Part shown: positions 45,188 to 56,251 of the stretch, in pieces | Layout of the letters: the number at the start of each line of letters is the position of its first letter | Position numbering within the stretch: the stretch's first letter is position 1 | Assembly: GCA_007922225.1 (NCBI GenBank) | Contig: ML679941.1 | Location: forward strand, 56,321,849 to 56,385,848 | Length of the DNA stretch: 64,000 nucleotides | Reading direction: 5' to 3' | Source of the DNA: Emydura subglobosa | Lineage: Eukaryota > Chordata > Testudines > Chelidae | Notes under the pieces: model-generated | The model's database searches: none | What the model saw: the letters and a program-made list of their open reading frames with translations, nothing else | What the model was told of the DNA's origin: nothing | Translations under genes and position numbers: made by a program

Positions 45188-46309
45188 GTAAATGCAAAAA
45201 TAAATTTTGAAATTTTAAATATTTCCTTTGATATTAATTAAGTTTTAAAAGATATAGATAGTTATAATAAGTACTCTAGAATGTATTCTCTCAGGAATTC
45301 AAATGCTGAGGTGACTTGTTGCTTGAATGACTTCCGTTTTCCTAGATGAATTGATCTCTGCACCCACAAAGCTGTCTGCTTCTTCAGTCTATTTTCCCCT
45401 ATAAATCACTGCAAGGGGGATTGTGTGGTTAAGAGACTTATGTCTAGCCAGCATTTTAAGAGCTCATCATGCTTTGTCATAAAGCATTGCTATGCCTGTC
45501 TTAATATGCATAGGACCTTTACATCTCTCTTAAGCAAATGAAACTTGATCAATTGTATACAATAATTAGGAGAGAGAATGGGAAAATTAATGCTGTATTC
45601 CTTACTTCACTATTGGAACACCAGAGGGACATTGAGTATACTACTGTGCTGTGAGAGCTTGTACATCAGAAAAAAGACAAATATCCAGAAAATTGTACTT
45701 TCTTTCATACCTAACTCTCAAGTTTTGGTAAAATAAATACTGGAAAATTGAAAGAATTAAAGGATTTCGAACCATTAAGACTTAATAAGCTAGAATATGC
45801 ACAGTTCTTACGTTTCTCATTAATTTTTCTTGTAATTGTTTGATACTATTACAGTTACCTTTATCCTCCCTCTGTAATCCCCTTCCATCTTCTCTTTTAC
45901 TAATTAGGCCTCAGTCCTGTAACTGGGGACTGTAATAGGGTCTACAATTCCCATACAAGCAGAAAGAGAACAGGGAGGAGAATCTCTCCTGTTTGCAGCT
46001 TGACCACACCCCCGGGCAGCTGCCAGAGCTGACAGTCATAGAGGCATCCAATAGAGGAAACAAGAGTTACTATAAAAAAGAGAGTACAGAGAAGGAAAGG
46101 GGAGACAGAAAGGCCTGGGACAGCAAAGAAGTAACATCCTGCACCAGGCTGCCTCCACGAACACAGCCAAGAGACTGAAACATGCTTCTAGACTTAGAGC
46201 TGAGGGTCCAAGAACTGCCCTGCCCAGGGGCAAACTAAGGAGGACCAGTCGGGCAGCAGAAACCCCACAAAAGACCACACTAGGAGCTGATGACAGGAAC
46301 CCGTATCTT
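45188..46309. other. Intron 4, first part
   Basis: No exon or repeat family supported. The last 350 bases are less AT-rich and precede the DIRS terminus. Confidence 0.45.
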
Positions 46310-46799
46310 CATGTGGCACCTGTTCAATGATGATGGTTCTTGAAGTGCATGTCCATATGTGTATTCCACTCCAGGTGTGCATGAACTGCATGTGCTTGAT
46401 ATTAGAGATTTTTAGTTAGCAGTGACGGTTCAGTCTGCTCATGCACCTTGAATACCCCCATGCTCTATAATAAGGATATAAAGGATAAATCAGGCCAACT
46501 ACAACTCCAGTTCCTTCTCACTGCCCATGACTGTGATGAAGTACTCCTTTAGAGTATTGCTGCACATAATGATTATTTAATGTTAGGATGGTGATTGCCT
46601 GTTGATGATTATCATTTTATAGCTGTTTATAATTTTTTATAGGTTTCAGTTAGCTTTGAGGAAGTTTTCATTCATTGTCCACCTTCCCTCCAGGCCCCCC
46701 CCCCATTTGTTTTTTCTTGTCCTTTTGAAGTGATGATGCCTCTGCCTGAATCACCCAGCTTCTGATATTGCCCGTCTTGGAAAGGAGCCTTTCCTCTTA

Positions 46800-47448
46800 G
46801 GCCTGGTCTACACTAGACTGTTTTGTCAACGAAAGTCAGATTTTTTCAACAAAACAGTGCTGGAGTACACAGTGCAATCACCCCTCCTCCTACCACTGAC
46901 AAAACTGTCTTGTTTTTTCAGCAAAATAAAATCACCTCAATGAGAGGTGTAGGGCTTACATCAGCTTACTGAGGGCGACGCAGGGTCTGTGAATGGGGAG
47001 AAGCCCAAGCTCCTGGAGCCTGCTCCCAGCTGGGAGCGGGGCAGGGAGAAGCCCTGTGCTGCTTCTCCACCTTCTCAGAGCCGGGACAGCCTTATCAATG
47101 TTATGACTGAGCCATGACATTGACAAGGCTGCCAGCTCGGTGCAGGGAGCAAGCAGGGGGTGAGAAGCTGGGGCATCTGGACCTCACTATCCAGAGACGA
47201 GAAGCCCCAGGAGACTTTCCCCAGCTCCCAGCATGGAACAGGAAGGGGAGAAGCCTGGGCTTGGCTCCCGGCATGGAATGGGGAACAAGGGGAGAGGAGG
47301 GCAGCCTGTGGGGTTGCTGGCAGGGAGCTGAACCCTGGTGAGGACACACTCCACCGAACCAAGTAGGGTAAAGTGGACATTACCCACCACAGTAATTAAT
47401 GCAATGGCTGTAAGTCGATCTAGGTTACTTTCTAGTGCAGACAAGGCC
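46800..47448. mobile_element. Harbinger-like MITE with TTA duplication
   Basis: Ends GGCCTGGTCTACACTAGAC and (reversed) GGCCTTGTCTGCACTAGAA are inverted repeats. TTA stands directly on both sides (46797-46799 and 47449-47451), the target duplication of Harbinger. It is 649 bases and non-coding; frames on both strands inside (47075-47380) are GC-driven. It carries the shared hairpin at 47090-47128. It is related to 54253-56248 in the opposite direction. Confidence 0.85.
47090..47128. repeat. Shared MITE hairpin, copy at 47090
   Basis: Arms CCTTATCAATGTTATG (47090-47105) and CATGACATTGACAAGG (47113-47128) pair with two G-T type mismatches around a seven-base loop. Confidence 0.8.
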
Positions 47449-48589
47449 TTAGCCAAGAACACACTCAGTATTTTTTTTTTGTTTATTGGAATCATTCATC
47501 CCCCTCAAAAAGCAATGTGTATAAATCCTTTTCAAAAAGGATATCGAAATCAGGGTTAAGACTGAAAATGTATGAACTTTCCGTGTGGCCAGCCTTGGAG
47601 CCAGACCCATCCACACCTCCCACCTCCGGTAATTTAGTCAGCAAGTTCAAAGAGTGCCCCTCAAACTCTGCTCTCATTAATGCAAGAGCATGGAACAAAA
47701 TAAGTCTCCCTCTACTAAACAATCCAGTAGGGAAATGTCAGCGAAAAGGCTGAAGGATATCCATTTCCCTCAGTAATCTGGAGGCAGGTCTCTTCATAAA
47801 TCTCCAAGAAGAGGTCTAAATTATCTCCCTGTTCTCATTTCAAGAAGACTCCATGGTCTGGAATGGGTATTGGTGGAGCTTTTGTGGAACACAGTACCAA
47901 TTGTCTGGTTCCGGTATCCAGTGCCTATTAGGGTGCTGTAACATCAGCACCAATTTTCATTATCGACTTAGGGTAGGCTGGTAACTGATTACCTTGATCA
48001 CAGCTGCCCCAAAAGGGATCATTATTTATGGGGTTCCCAGCTCATTTGTCATTGGTACGGATTAAATATGTGGTACCAAGGGATATAGTACTGAGGAGCC
48101 TGACTGTTACTGTCAGGAGGTCTGCACATTTCTTTGGTTTGGGAGGTTAATACTTCAGTGGTATTAACCGCCTTTCCTGTACTTATGCTAAAGCTGGGCT
48201 TGTCTACTATTGCCCCTGCCTGTGCAGCTTCTCCTTTTGAGTTGGATATATTTTATTCTTATTACTCCTTATACAGTGGAGATTTGCCCACATATTCTCA
48301 CAGAACTTGCTCTCCAGACTTTTTCTGAGAGGTTTTAATGTGTGAAGTACATGCCATTACAGAAGATCTACTATTTGAAGGGTCAGAGCTATTTAGTGAG
48401 AAAACAGTATGTTACATTTGCTCATAGACTCTAAAGCAAGCCTGAAATCATTGGACATATATACACCTCTTCTGGATCAAAAAATTTATCCCCTGCAGCA
48501 GCAGCAAAGGCAGTGGCTGCTCTTGTACCATAGGAATCCAGACTATTAAGCTAAGAAGCAGCCTCCTTACAACAGAGAGCATCAGCCCA

Positions 48590-49290
48590 ATAGCCACCCA
48601 ACCTCATGCCCTGCTCAGTCCTTATGGCAGCAGTTTTGATGCATTGATTGAGAGCTGCACCAAAACCTGTCACTTCCATCCATTCATTGTAAACAACCTT
48701 GTACTTTTCCACTGTGCATAGTAAGACATTATTACAGACAGGTGGGCATTAGACACTATTACCCTCAGATGCATCATCCTCCTTCGTTGTCCCATTTCAC
48801 GGACCTATCTCATGAGAGCCTTTTACAAGCAGAAGTGGCCTTGTTGCTCTTTACAGGAATGGTAGAAGTTCCACAGGAATACAGGGGAAAGAGATTCTGC
48901 TCCAGGTATTTTTCATTCTGAAGAAGAAAGGTGGGGCGGGGGTGGGGGGGTCTATTCTAGACCTGAGGAGACACCACCTCAGATTCAGGATGGTAATACT
49001 TGCTTTCATCATTCTGGCACTCCAAAACCAGGACGGATTTGCAACTCTTGACCTGCAAGATGCCTATTTCCACATTGCCGTTCATCTGGCTCACAGAAAG
49101 TATCCCAGATTCAAGGTTAGGCCCAGTCACTTCCAATACAAAGTTGTACCTTTTGGATTCTCCATGGCACTGAATGAGTTTATTAAATGCCTTGCAATGG
49201 TAATGGCACATCTCAGGACACCAGAGTTACACATCTACCATTTCTAGACAATTGTCTGATCAGAGGCATGTCCTCAGACAAAACTGAAAT
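48590..49290 (+). pseudogene. DIRS reverse transcriptase of element C
   Basis: Blocks in order: WALDTIT near 48745, FHSEEE near 48905, SILDLRRHHLRFRMVILA near 48951, and GFATLDLQDAYFHIAVHLA with the catalytic aspartate (LDLQDAYFH) near 49050. FQYKVVPFGFSMALNEFIK follows. The second catalytic box falls in another frame and reads LDN at 49244-49252 instead of LDD. Several stops interrupt the region before 48950. The poly-G run (GGGGGGG near 48943) may have caused one frame change. Confidence 0.85.
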
Positions 49291-49449
49291 GGTGGTACAG
49301 CAAGTGTTATCCTTATTTTTCCATTTGGAACTCTGGTGAATTACAAAATATCGTCTCAACCCCTCTCAGGTTATAGAATTCATAAGAGCTCTACTCAACT
49401 CACAAACAGTGCAAGCCTGTTTACCAGAAAACAGATTTGAATCCATTCA

Positions 49450-50350
49450 GTCTTGGACAACTTGATTATAGTTTACAAATGCTTATACAGTTTAGCCCTC
49501 TTGGGGCATATGTCAGCATGTACTTATGTGACATCTCTTGCCAGACTTGCTGTGATAACAGTGCCTGAGGTTGATGTACTCTCCAGCCAAGCACCAGATG
49601 ACCAAAGTTGTAGTATTACCGTCTCAGATTTTATGGGAACTCACCTTGTGGACAAAAGTCCTCTAAATGTGCAGAAAGGTGTACTTTTTGTTGACCCCCC
49701 TCAATCCCAAACTCTGGTGATGGATGCATTAGGGATGGGCTTGGGTGTGGTCTTTAGATGTCTTAAAGCTCCATAATGAATGTTCTCGAGCTGAAAGCTC
49801 TAAGAGTGGCCTATATAATTTTCCAACCTTCTCTCAAGGACTAGGAAGTGCAGTTCATGATGGACAACATGTTGGCAATGCACTGTGTTCACAAACAGGA
49901 TGACATTTGCTCACCCCAATTGGTGGGGAGGAGGGAGAGCATTGAACTTGGAGAATGTTGCCAACTACATGCCGTGACCCCAGTGGCCCTTCATCTCCCA
50001 AGAATCCGCAGCAGTGTTGCAGACTTCCTAAGCAGGAAGTTGGTTTCCAATCATATGTGGTTATTACAGAATGCCACATTGCACCCCATCTTGTAGACAT
50101 GAAGGAATCTGACTATGGACCTATTTGCATCAGCAGAGACTGCCAAGTGCAAGGAGTTATGTTTCAGGTGGTGCATGAGCGCTGGATCCCTATCAGCTGC
50201 ATATATCTTCCAGTTGTCGAAGTGTCTTTTGTGCATTTCCTCCAGTTCTGATTCACAGGCAATAGCAAAGATCACATGGGACAGAGCCTCCATGAATTTG
50301 GTATCCTCCGACTGGCTGAGGCTGTTTTGGCTTGCGGACCTTCTCTGATT
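49450..50350 (+). pseudogene. DIRS RNase H region of element C
   Basis: LLGHMSACTYVTSLARL (from about 49490) is the connection segment. SQTLVMDALGMGLGVVF gives the start of RNase H with its first acid. QFMMDNMLAMHCVHKQDD includes the MDN block of the active site, and RIRSSVADFLSRKLVSN is the VADxLSR block. A further segment MDLFASAETAKC follows near 50115. Frame changes at about 49775-49850 and 50097-50115. Confidence 0.8.
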
Positions 50351-50499
50351 GTCCTGTCTACCTCCCCATCCATGTCCGTCTGGACATAGTGTCTCAGAAG
50401 AAAGACCAGGTGTATTGCACTTGAACCGCCAGTTATTAAATCGGTACTCTGGATGCTGACTGGTTTAGTGATATAAACAGACAACATTCCAGACAGGTT

Positions 50500-52520
50500 C
50501 AGGAAATCGTAGCTCAAAATAAAAAAGGCATCTATCTGGAAAACCTATGCTTCAAAATGGAAAAGCTTTTCCACCTGGGCAGCTCAGGACAATACGAATC
50601 CAGTTGATGCTCTAGTCAGGACCCAAGCATAATTTTTTCATGCTCAGTACAAATTTGTAACATGGCCCCCTCCCACACACGTATCCATGGGGGTTGCAGC
50701 ATGGGCTGTGTCCCCTGGTAAGTATACCCTTTTTCCCTCCGATGTGGGGGCCCTGGCTCCAGTCCTAGATTGCATATTACCCTGAAGCACAAAGTCCTCA
50801 CATTTAGCTTCCTGAAAGTCCATTTGACTACAGTCTCTGTGTTTCGTGCTCTAGTTCAGTCACAAAATGACAAGATTTGTCAAAGAACTTTTGCCCCCTG
50901 GGTTAGACTCCCAGCTTCTACGTGAGATCTCAACATGTTCCATGAGCTATAAAAGAACTACCCATTTGAGCCTCTTTTAGAATATTCTTTGTACCACCTC
51001 ACTGTCACGGTGGCATTCTTAGTAGCCATTGTTGATACTGGACACTTAGTGATCAGTGAGACACGGTAAGCCTAATTTGCAGATCAATAAGGTTTAATGT
51101 GCAAGGTTTTCTATAGATATATTAGTTGAATACAAAGCCTAAAATTAACTACAATATATCATACTCACTAAGCCTGGAGAGCTAAGCAGTTACTCAGAAG
51201 GCTGTATAGAGGAATGGGTTTCTTCAGGGGCCCCGCCAGGGAGTCAGTGGCCTCTGGTCTGACCGGCAGCATCTCCCACAGAGTCAGGTGTTGATGGAGA
51301 GCACCGCTTTGTCTAAGTGGTAACTTCTTATACCCTTCCATAAACAGCTTTCACCTAATTACCTGGCTACTCATTATCATATATGTTAATTACTTACATT
51401 GGGTTTTCACCCTTAACTACATTCCAGTCTCACCATGATAATTGGGGTTGTCAAAACAATATCTGGTGATAGGAGGGGCGATGTAAAAATATGCCCCATG
51501 GTAATGAAACTATATCCCCAGATGTTCAAGGATAAATTTTTGTTCCCATCACTGTTATCTATGTGCAGCTGCAAGCATACGTGTTGTGTATTTTGTCTTA
51601 TGTGCCGTGGTGTGCAGAAACTGAGACATCTGCAAGGTTACTCAGTAGTCCTATTCATCTCTGCCAACCGGAAGATGTCATGCTACAGGGATCAGAATAG
51701 CCAGGCAAGCAACTGAAGCTATGCTAGGCCTATAAGACAGTAGTCAGGCAAATCAAATTGCACTGGACTTCCAACAGCCATCACACATCACATTGGCTCT
51801 GACAGTCAGTGAGATCCGAGCCCTGATGGCTTGGACTGTCGTATACAACTTTTCGTAGAGACGAGACTTCTTTTCATAGAGGAGGTGAAGAGACCACATC
51901 CTAAATTCATTTTGAAGATATTATCAGAGTTCCACTTGAACCAATTAATTGCCTGGTCAAACTTCTTCCCAAAACCATACCCTTCTTTGGGAGAGAAAAA
52001 ACTGCATTCTCTAGATGGCTCCAGGGCTCAGCTGTACTACCTAAACAGGACAAAACTTTTCAGATTTTCTCCCTGCCTGTTTATTCTGTCAGGTAGATCC
52101 AAAAGTCAGACAATTTCTTCTCAACAGTTGTCACACTGAATGATCTATTTCATCTCCATTTGCTACCAACTGGCTGGTAAGACCCTTCCCGCAAATGTCA
52201 GGGCACATTCCATCAGAGCTCAGACAACAGCTTTGGCCTATTTCAGAAATATACCAATTGCCAAGATCTGTAAGGCAGCTACTTCGAGTAACCCAATAAC
52301 CTTTGTAAAGCACTATGGATTGATGTACCAGCCAGAACAGATGCTAAATTTGGAAGGTCTCTCCTCCGCACGCTATTTGACTGTTATGGCTGTAACTCCT
52401 GTCCCACCTCTGAGGAGGATACTGCTTGTCCATCACCTGGAGTTGGATCCACAGTGCTACATACTCAAAGAAAATGTGTTTACTTACCCCACAGTAACTA
52501 AATTTATTTGAGATATTATA
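50500..52520 (+). pseudogene. DIRS tyrosine recombinase of element C
   Basis: The C-terminal part reads LAGKTLPANVRAHSIRAQTT then ALAYFRNIPIAKICKAATSS and TFVKHYGLMYQPEQM, in a single frame from 52140. AHSIRA holds the His and Arg, and FVKHY the tyrosine, expected of tyrosine recombinases. Upstream, IRALMAWTV near 51815 and FPKPYPSLGEKKLHSLD near 51975 are earlier blocks in other frames. The gene is cut by the solo LTR at 51030-51776. It would insert circular cDNA without target duplication; here it is dead. Confidence 0.8.
51030..51776 (-). mobile_element. Solo LTR with GCCAT target duplication
   Basis: Begins TGTTGATACTGGAC and ends GACTTCCAACA, with ends pairing as TGTTG/CAACA. GCCAT flanks it exactly on both sides (51025-51029 and 51777-51781). 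It splits the recombinase of DIRS element C, whose sequence resumes afterwards. On minus, an ATTAAACCTTATTG stretch near 51095 may be the poly(A) region. No coding content. Confidence 0.88.
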
Positions 52521-52560
52521 GTCAGTGTGAATCCTACAACCCACCTCCATCCCTGCTTTT

Positions 52561-53475
52561 GGAGTCTCCAGCTATCACAGGCTTGAAGTGCAATGGAGCT
52601 GAGAGGGGGTGGGGCTGCCCTGCCCTGTATACCTTCATTATGTGAACATTAGGAGGCACAAGGTGCAAAAGTGGCCCTGCCTCACACTGAGAGTTGAGGG
52701 GAAAAAAACAAGTCTGGTCTTGCATACATGGAGTGCATTTGCATCTGGAATGGGATCCACACTGAGTACAACATTCTGAACCACAGTTATTCTAAGGTAA
52801 GGCATCACAGTTATTTTAGGATAAGTAACTGTATTATCCCCCCTGTCCTGGATTTCCTCCCTCTGGAGCCCTTTTCCTTTCCCTTATATAATGCCCCACC
52901 ATGGCCATACTGGTGTCCCTGAGGCACTTATTGAGGGCATGCTTCCCATACGCTTGCTTAGAATGAGAAAATGACCCAGAGGCAGAAGTCTATTCAGCAT
53001 CATGCACTGTCAGTTTAGATCCAGGAGCCTGAACAGCCTTCTGAGGAGGAAGAGCAAGCTAGAGAAGAAGAAATACAGGCTCCACTTGCCATCTGGTCTT
53101 CATCTGCGAGTGAGGTTGTGGCTCTCCCTCCACACAGTCTTATCTGGATGAGGTAGAAGAACTTTCAAGAGTTCATGACCAGAGTGGAGGAATCACTCCA
53201 GATATTGGTGGAAGAGATTCAAGAAGCTCTCTCATAAATTAGATATCTTGCATGCAGCTTAACTGAAACAAGTTGCTCTTCCAATTAGCAAGGCTTTTTT
53301 TGAGCCTGAAGAGAATAACTGGCAGATGTCAGCTACTGTCAATCCAACATCTCGGAGAAGAGTAAGCAGAAGCATTCCAAAATGATCCTGCCTGGGAAAG
53401 AACCTAAACAGCTAGACCTGTTTAGATGTAAATATTTATTCATCTGCAAATTTGCAGTTATTAGGTCTTTATGAC
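52561..53475 (+). mobile_element. Second DIRS gag remnant, sense strand
   Basis: Between about 52985 and 53440 the + strand gives EEEIQAPLAIWSSSASEVVA, VEESLQILVEEIQEALS and EPKQLDLFRCKYLF, recalling the EVQE..HKLLDIL and KKLDLFGRK blocks of DIRS gag. Stops are frequent. The segment 52561-52980 looks like the 3' terminal region of element C, with AAGTAACTG at 52821. Confidence 0.5.
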
Positions 53476-53710
53476 TCATGCCAGCACTCCTCTTAAGATT
53501 TTCACTCTATACAATTCAGGAATAATTTGATAGCTTTGTAAAACAGCTTTCTTAAATTCAGAATACTTTACAGCTTCCTGAATTGGCATTTCACTAAATA
53601 CATTCCAAGCTTTACCAAACAGTTTTGCAGTCACACATTTTACCAGGACAATAATGTTCAGCAGAGTCTGAGCTTTCAAATGGTACCTCACAGTGCATGC
53701 TTTGTACCAA
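53476..53710 (-). pseudogene. Gypsy-type gag fragment
   Basis: The minus frame contains VKCVTAKLFGKAWNVFSEMP and EAVKYSEFKKAVLQSYQIIP followed by ELYRVKILRG. This is the pattern LxGKA..A...L....DY..VKEAVLxRYELTPEAYRxKFR shared by reptilian gypsy gag and the SCAN domain. Only about 70 codons remain. A host SCAN gene is unlikely since no zinc fingers or exon borders are near. Confidence 0.6.
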
Positions 53711-53749
53711 ATTTACCATAGTCTTGTAAAAGTGGTGAGCATAAGGGTA

Positions 53750-53990
53750 CAGACTGTCACAGAGTCAGCTAGAATGGAATGCACACATGGAGAAACATCT
53801 GAAGAGGAAAAGTTACTTACCTGTGCAGTAACTGGAGTACTTTGAGATGTTTCTATATGTATGTTCCGTGACCTGCCCTCTTTCCCCTCTGCTTTGGAGA
53901 CCTATACTTTCAGGCTCCAAGATGGCAAAGAAACTGGAGTGGCAGTTAGTCCTGCACTTTATATCTTTGGTATGGGGCACAGGAGTAATC
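53750..53990. repeat. DIRS terminal block
   Basis: TTACTTACCTGTGCAGTAAC, TGGAGTACTTTGAGATG and TGTATGTTCC resemble the element ends near 25330 and 46336. The remainder of that element is missing or lies to the right, where 56995-57110 (AGTGGAATACACATATGG, AAGAACTCCAGTTAC) is a matching block in the opposite sense. Confidence 0.55.
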
Positions 53991-54249
53991 TAGGTGCATT
54001 CGCAAACCAAATGGACACTACTAGCTAAAAATCCCTGACCTCAAGCGCATTGGGTGCTTGCGTACTGTGATAAGCTGTATAGATACAGTCCCAGTTCATG
54101 AATTCTGATTGATATTGTGAAGTTGTATTATGACAAACTGCTTTATCATAAGTGCCTATATGTATGAGTATCTGCTGTTGCTGACAGGTCTTGTAGCAGG
54201 TACACACTAGACAGAGCCAATGGGAAATACTCAAGGTTAACAATGTTAC
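53991..54249. other. Intron 4, nothing recognised
   Basis: AT-rich, no feature supported. Confidence 0.45.
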
Positions 54250-54296
54250 TTAGGCCTTATCTATACTAAAAAGATAAGTCCGCCTATATTAGATTG

Positions 54297-55552
54297 TGTA
54301 GGAAGGTGCTGTGGCCTTCCTCGGCCAAACTGCCTGGAAACGAGGGGCGGAGCCGAGGTAGGGAAGGGAACTATAAAAGGCCGGCCTAGCAGCTCAGTAA
54401 GGAGGAAGCTGTCACCGGAGGCAGACGTGTTTTCCCGGATGCTGTGGCCTAGGCCTGACCCAGGCACAGTGACTGTTTGGAGCAACTGCCCCACCGAGCG
54501 GAGCATCCAAAACCTGCCTGGATTGCCGGGCCCTAGCGACTGGGACAAGCCACCTGAGACTCCTGGGTGGGAAATACCCTCTTAGGCTGGTCCTGACCTG
54601 GAGGAGCTGCCTGATGCTAGGGACCCCCTGGAGCTGACTGAACCCCTGTGGACCGGAGGAACCCCTGGGACTCTGTGATCTGGAAGAGCTGCCCTCCGCG
54701 GATGACCCGGAAGAGTTTCCGGATTTACCACCCGTTGATGGTGAGGGACAGGTGGGACTACCACTCGCCATCTACCCCAGCGACCTGGAGGGAGACTACT
54801 ACCGACAGGTACCCAGTGACAGGGTGGGAGGAAGTGGCCCAGGAACAGCTGACTAGCAAGTGGCTGAGTCAGGGGCTAAACCCTGTCAGCGTGTTGCGAC
54901 TGGAGCCCCGCTGACTCAGTGGCAAATGGCTTTGCCACTGATAGGACCCTGGGCTGGGACGCAGTGGAGTTGGGTGGGTCTGCGTCCCCTTCCTCTCTTC
55001 GCTAATTACCCCGGGAATGCTTGTTACCCTCTGAACTTGGAGGCAGAGGATACCAAGCCCTACCTGCCCCACCTGCCTGCAAGGCTGGGGACTCCAGACT
55101 ATTTTACCAGCCCTGCCTGTGGGAAGGCTGGGGGCGATTGACTGCCCAATCAGCCCTGCCCAGCTTGTGGGCCAGGGACTGTAAACTGCTTGCCTGTCCC
55201 GCCCTGCTGGAGAGCTGGGAGCACCAAACTGCTGTACTAGCCCTGCCTGTGGGAAGGCCAGGGGCTATAGACTGCTTGCCTGCCCCGCCCTGCCTGAGGG
55301 CCGGGGGGCACCAGACCGCTTGCTAGCTCGCCTATTGGAAGGCTGGGACTACAGACCCCGTATCAGCCCTGCCTTATGGGAGGGCCAGAGGGCTACAGAC
55401 TGGGAAGGAAGGCCCACCCCGCTGGGGGCCGGGGCTAAATACTTGTAACTGGCACCATTTATTCCCTTAAAGGAAGGTGCTGTGGCCTTCCTTGGAGTTT
55501 GGGCCCGAGGAAGGATTGCGGCGCCCCAGCCAGGCCATGCCACCAGCTTACA
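54297..55552 (+). mobile_element. LTR nested in the MITE
   Basis: Begins TGTAGGAAGG and ends CAGCTTACA, giving TGTA/TACA ends. GATTG (54292-54296) and GGTTG (55553-55557) flank it, a five-base duplication with one mismatch. TATAAAAG at 54372-54379 is a plausible promoter, favouring the + strand. Bases 55080-55345 are imperfect tandem repeats. A 22-base hairpin sequence occurs exactly at 54300-54321 and again at 55471-55492. No gag or pol, so a solo LTR or a non-autonomous relative. Confidence 0.6.
55080..55345. repeat. Minisatellite within the nested LTR
   Basis: Imperfect units of roughly 85-95 bases, each with a CCAGCCCTGCCTGTGGGAAGG- or CCCGCCCTGCC-type phrase, a GGGGC/GGGAC phrase and GACTG/AACTGC/GACCGC. 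Three to four units are visible. (Short phrases only; units differ.). Confidence 0.6.
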
Positions 55553-55872
55553 GGTTGACTTACATCCACCGCAGTAAGGTGGTTGATGTCCACACTGCCC
55601 TCCTTGGGTCGGTGGTATGTATCCTCACCAAGAGTACTTCCATTGACAGAAGAGGGACAGTGTGGGGAGCTGAGAGCCCAGTCTTTCAGTTCCACTGGCA
55701 ACTCCCTTCCGGAAGCCCGGCTGCCCCACAGGCTCCTGGGCTCCCTGCGGGCTGTCCCCTCTCCCCGTTCCCCTCTGGGGGAAGTTGCCCGGGGCCTCTC
55801 CTCTCCCTGTTCCCTGCCGGGGGAAGCTGCCCAGGCCGTCTCCCTTTCCAGTTCCCAGTTGGGAACTGGGAA

Positions 55873-55913
55873 GCCTTGTCAATTTCAGGGCTCAGCCATG
55901 AAATTGACAAGGC
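55873..55913. repeat. Shared MITE hairpin, copy at 55873
   Basis: Arms GCCTTGTCAATTTCA (55873-55887) and TGAAATTGACAAGGC (55899-55913) are perfect inverted copies of 15 bases around an 11-base loop. A second inverted pair, TTTCTTGTCA (56024-56033) and TGACAAGAAA (56049-56058), follows. Confidence 0.85.
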
Positions 55914-56251
55914 TGCACTGGCTCCAAGCAAGGAGCAGAAGGAGAAGCTGCCTGGGGCTTCTTACCCTGGCTCCTGGCAGGGAACAGAGTCCAGCCTCTA
56001 AGTTCTCCGGGTGAGGAGCTGGCTTTCTTGTCACTGAAGCTGTGAAATTGACAAGAAAGACAGCCAACAGCGATGTAAGGAACTACACCTGCATAAGCCC
56101 TATTAAATCTTTCGTTGAGGTGGTTTTATTATGTCAGCATAGCAGGGGAGTTAGATCGGTCGGAGGAGCATTTCAGTGTGTCCTCTTCCACTGTTTTGTC
56201 AACCTAAGATGACTTTTGTCAACAAAACTCTGTAATGTAGACCAGTCCTTA

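Larger units (their letters stand above)
46310..52560 (+). mobile_element. DIRS-like retrotransposon C, sense strand, interrupted
   Basis: Starts with a terminal block (GGTTCTTGAAGTGCATGTCC near 46336) of the kind found at ends of turtle DIRS elements. It then holds a decayed gag/leader, RT (48590-49290), RNase H (49450-50350), and tyrosine recombinase (about 50500-52520), in the canonical DIRS order. It is split by the MITE at 46800-47448 and the solo LTR at 51030-51776. The recombinase is what separates DIRS elements from gypsy elements. All genes have stops. Confidence 0.8.
54253..56248. mobile_element. Harbinger-like MITE with nested LTR
   Basis: Ends GGCCTTATCTATACTAAA and (reversed) GGACTGGTCTACATTACAG are flanked by TTA on both sides (54250-54252 and 56249-56251). 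Without the inserted block at 54297-55552 it would be about 740 bases and aligns with 46800-47448 reversed (GTCCACACTGCCC, CCTCACCAAG, the hairpin, GAGGTGGTTTTATT). Two hairpins lie at 55873-55913 and 56024-56058. Frames such as 55477-56001 are GC-driven and not coding. Confidence 0.85.

Noticed and set aside
53476..53691. Host SCAN-domain gene
   Set aside because: The short homology fits gypsy gag equally well; there are no zinc fingers, start codon context or splice borders.
55477..56014. 174- and 143-codon frames
   Set aside because: They run across the border of the nested LTR and the MITE and read through a hairpin, so they are GC-driven chance frames.
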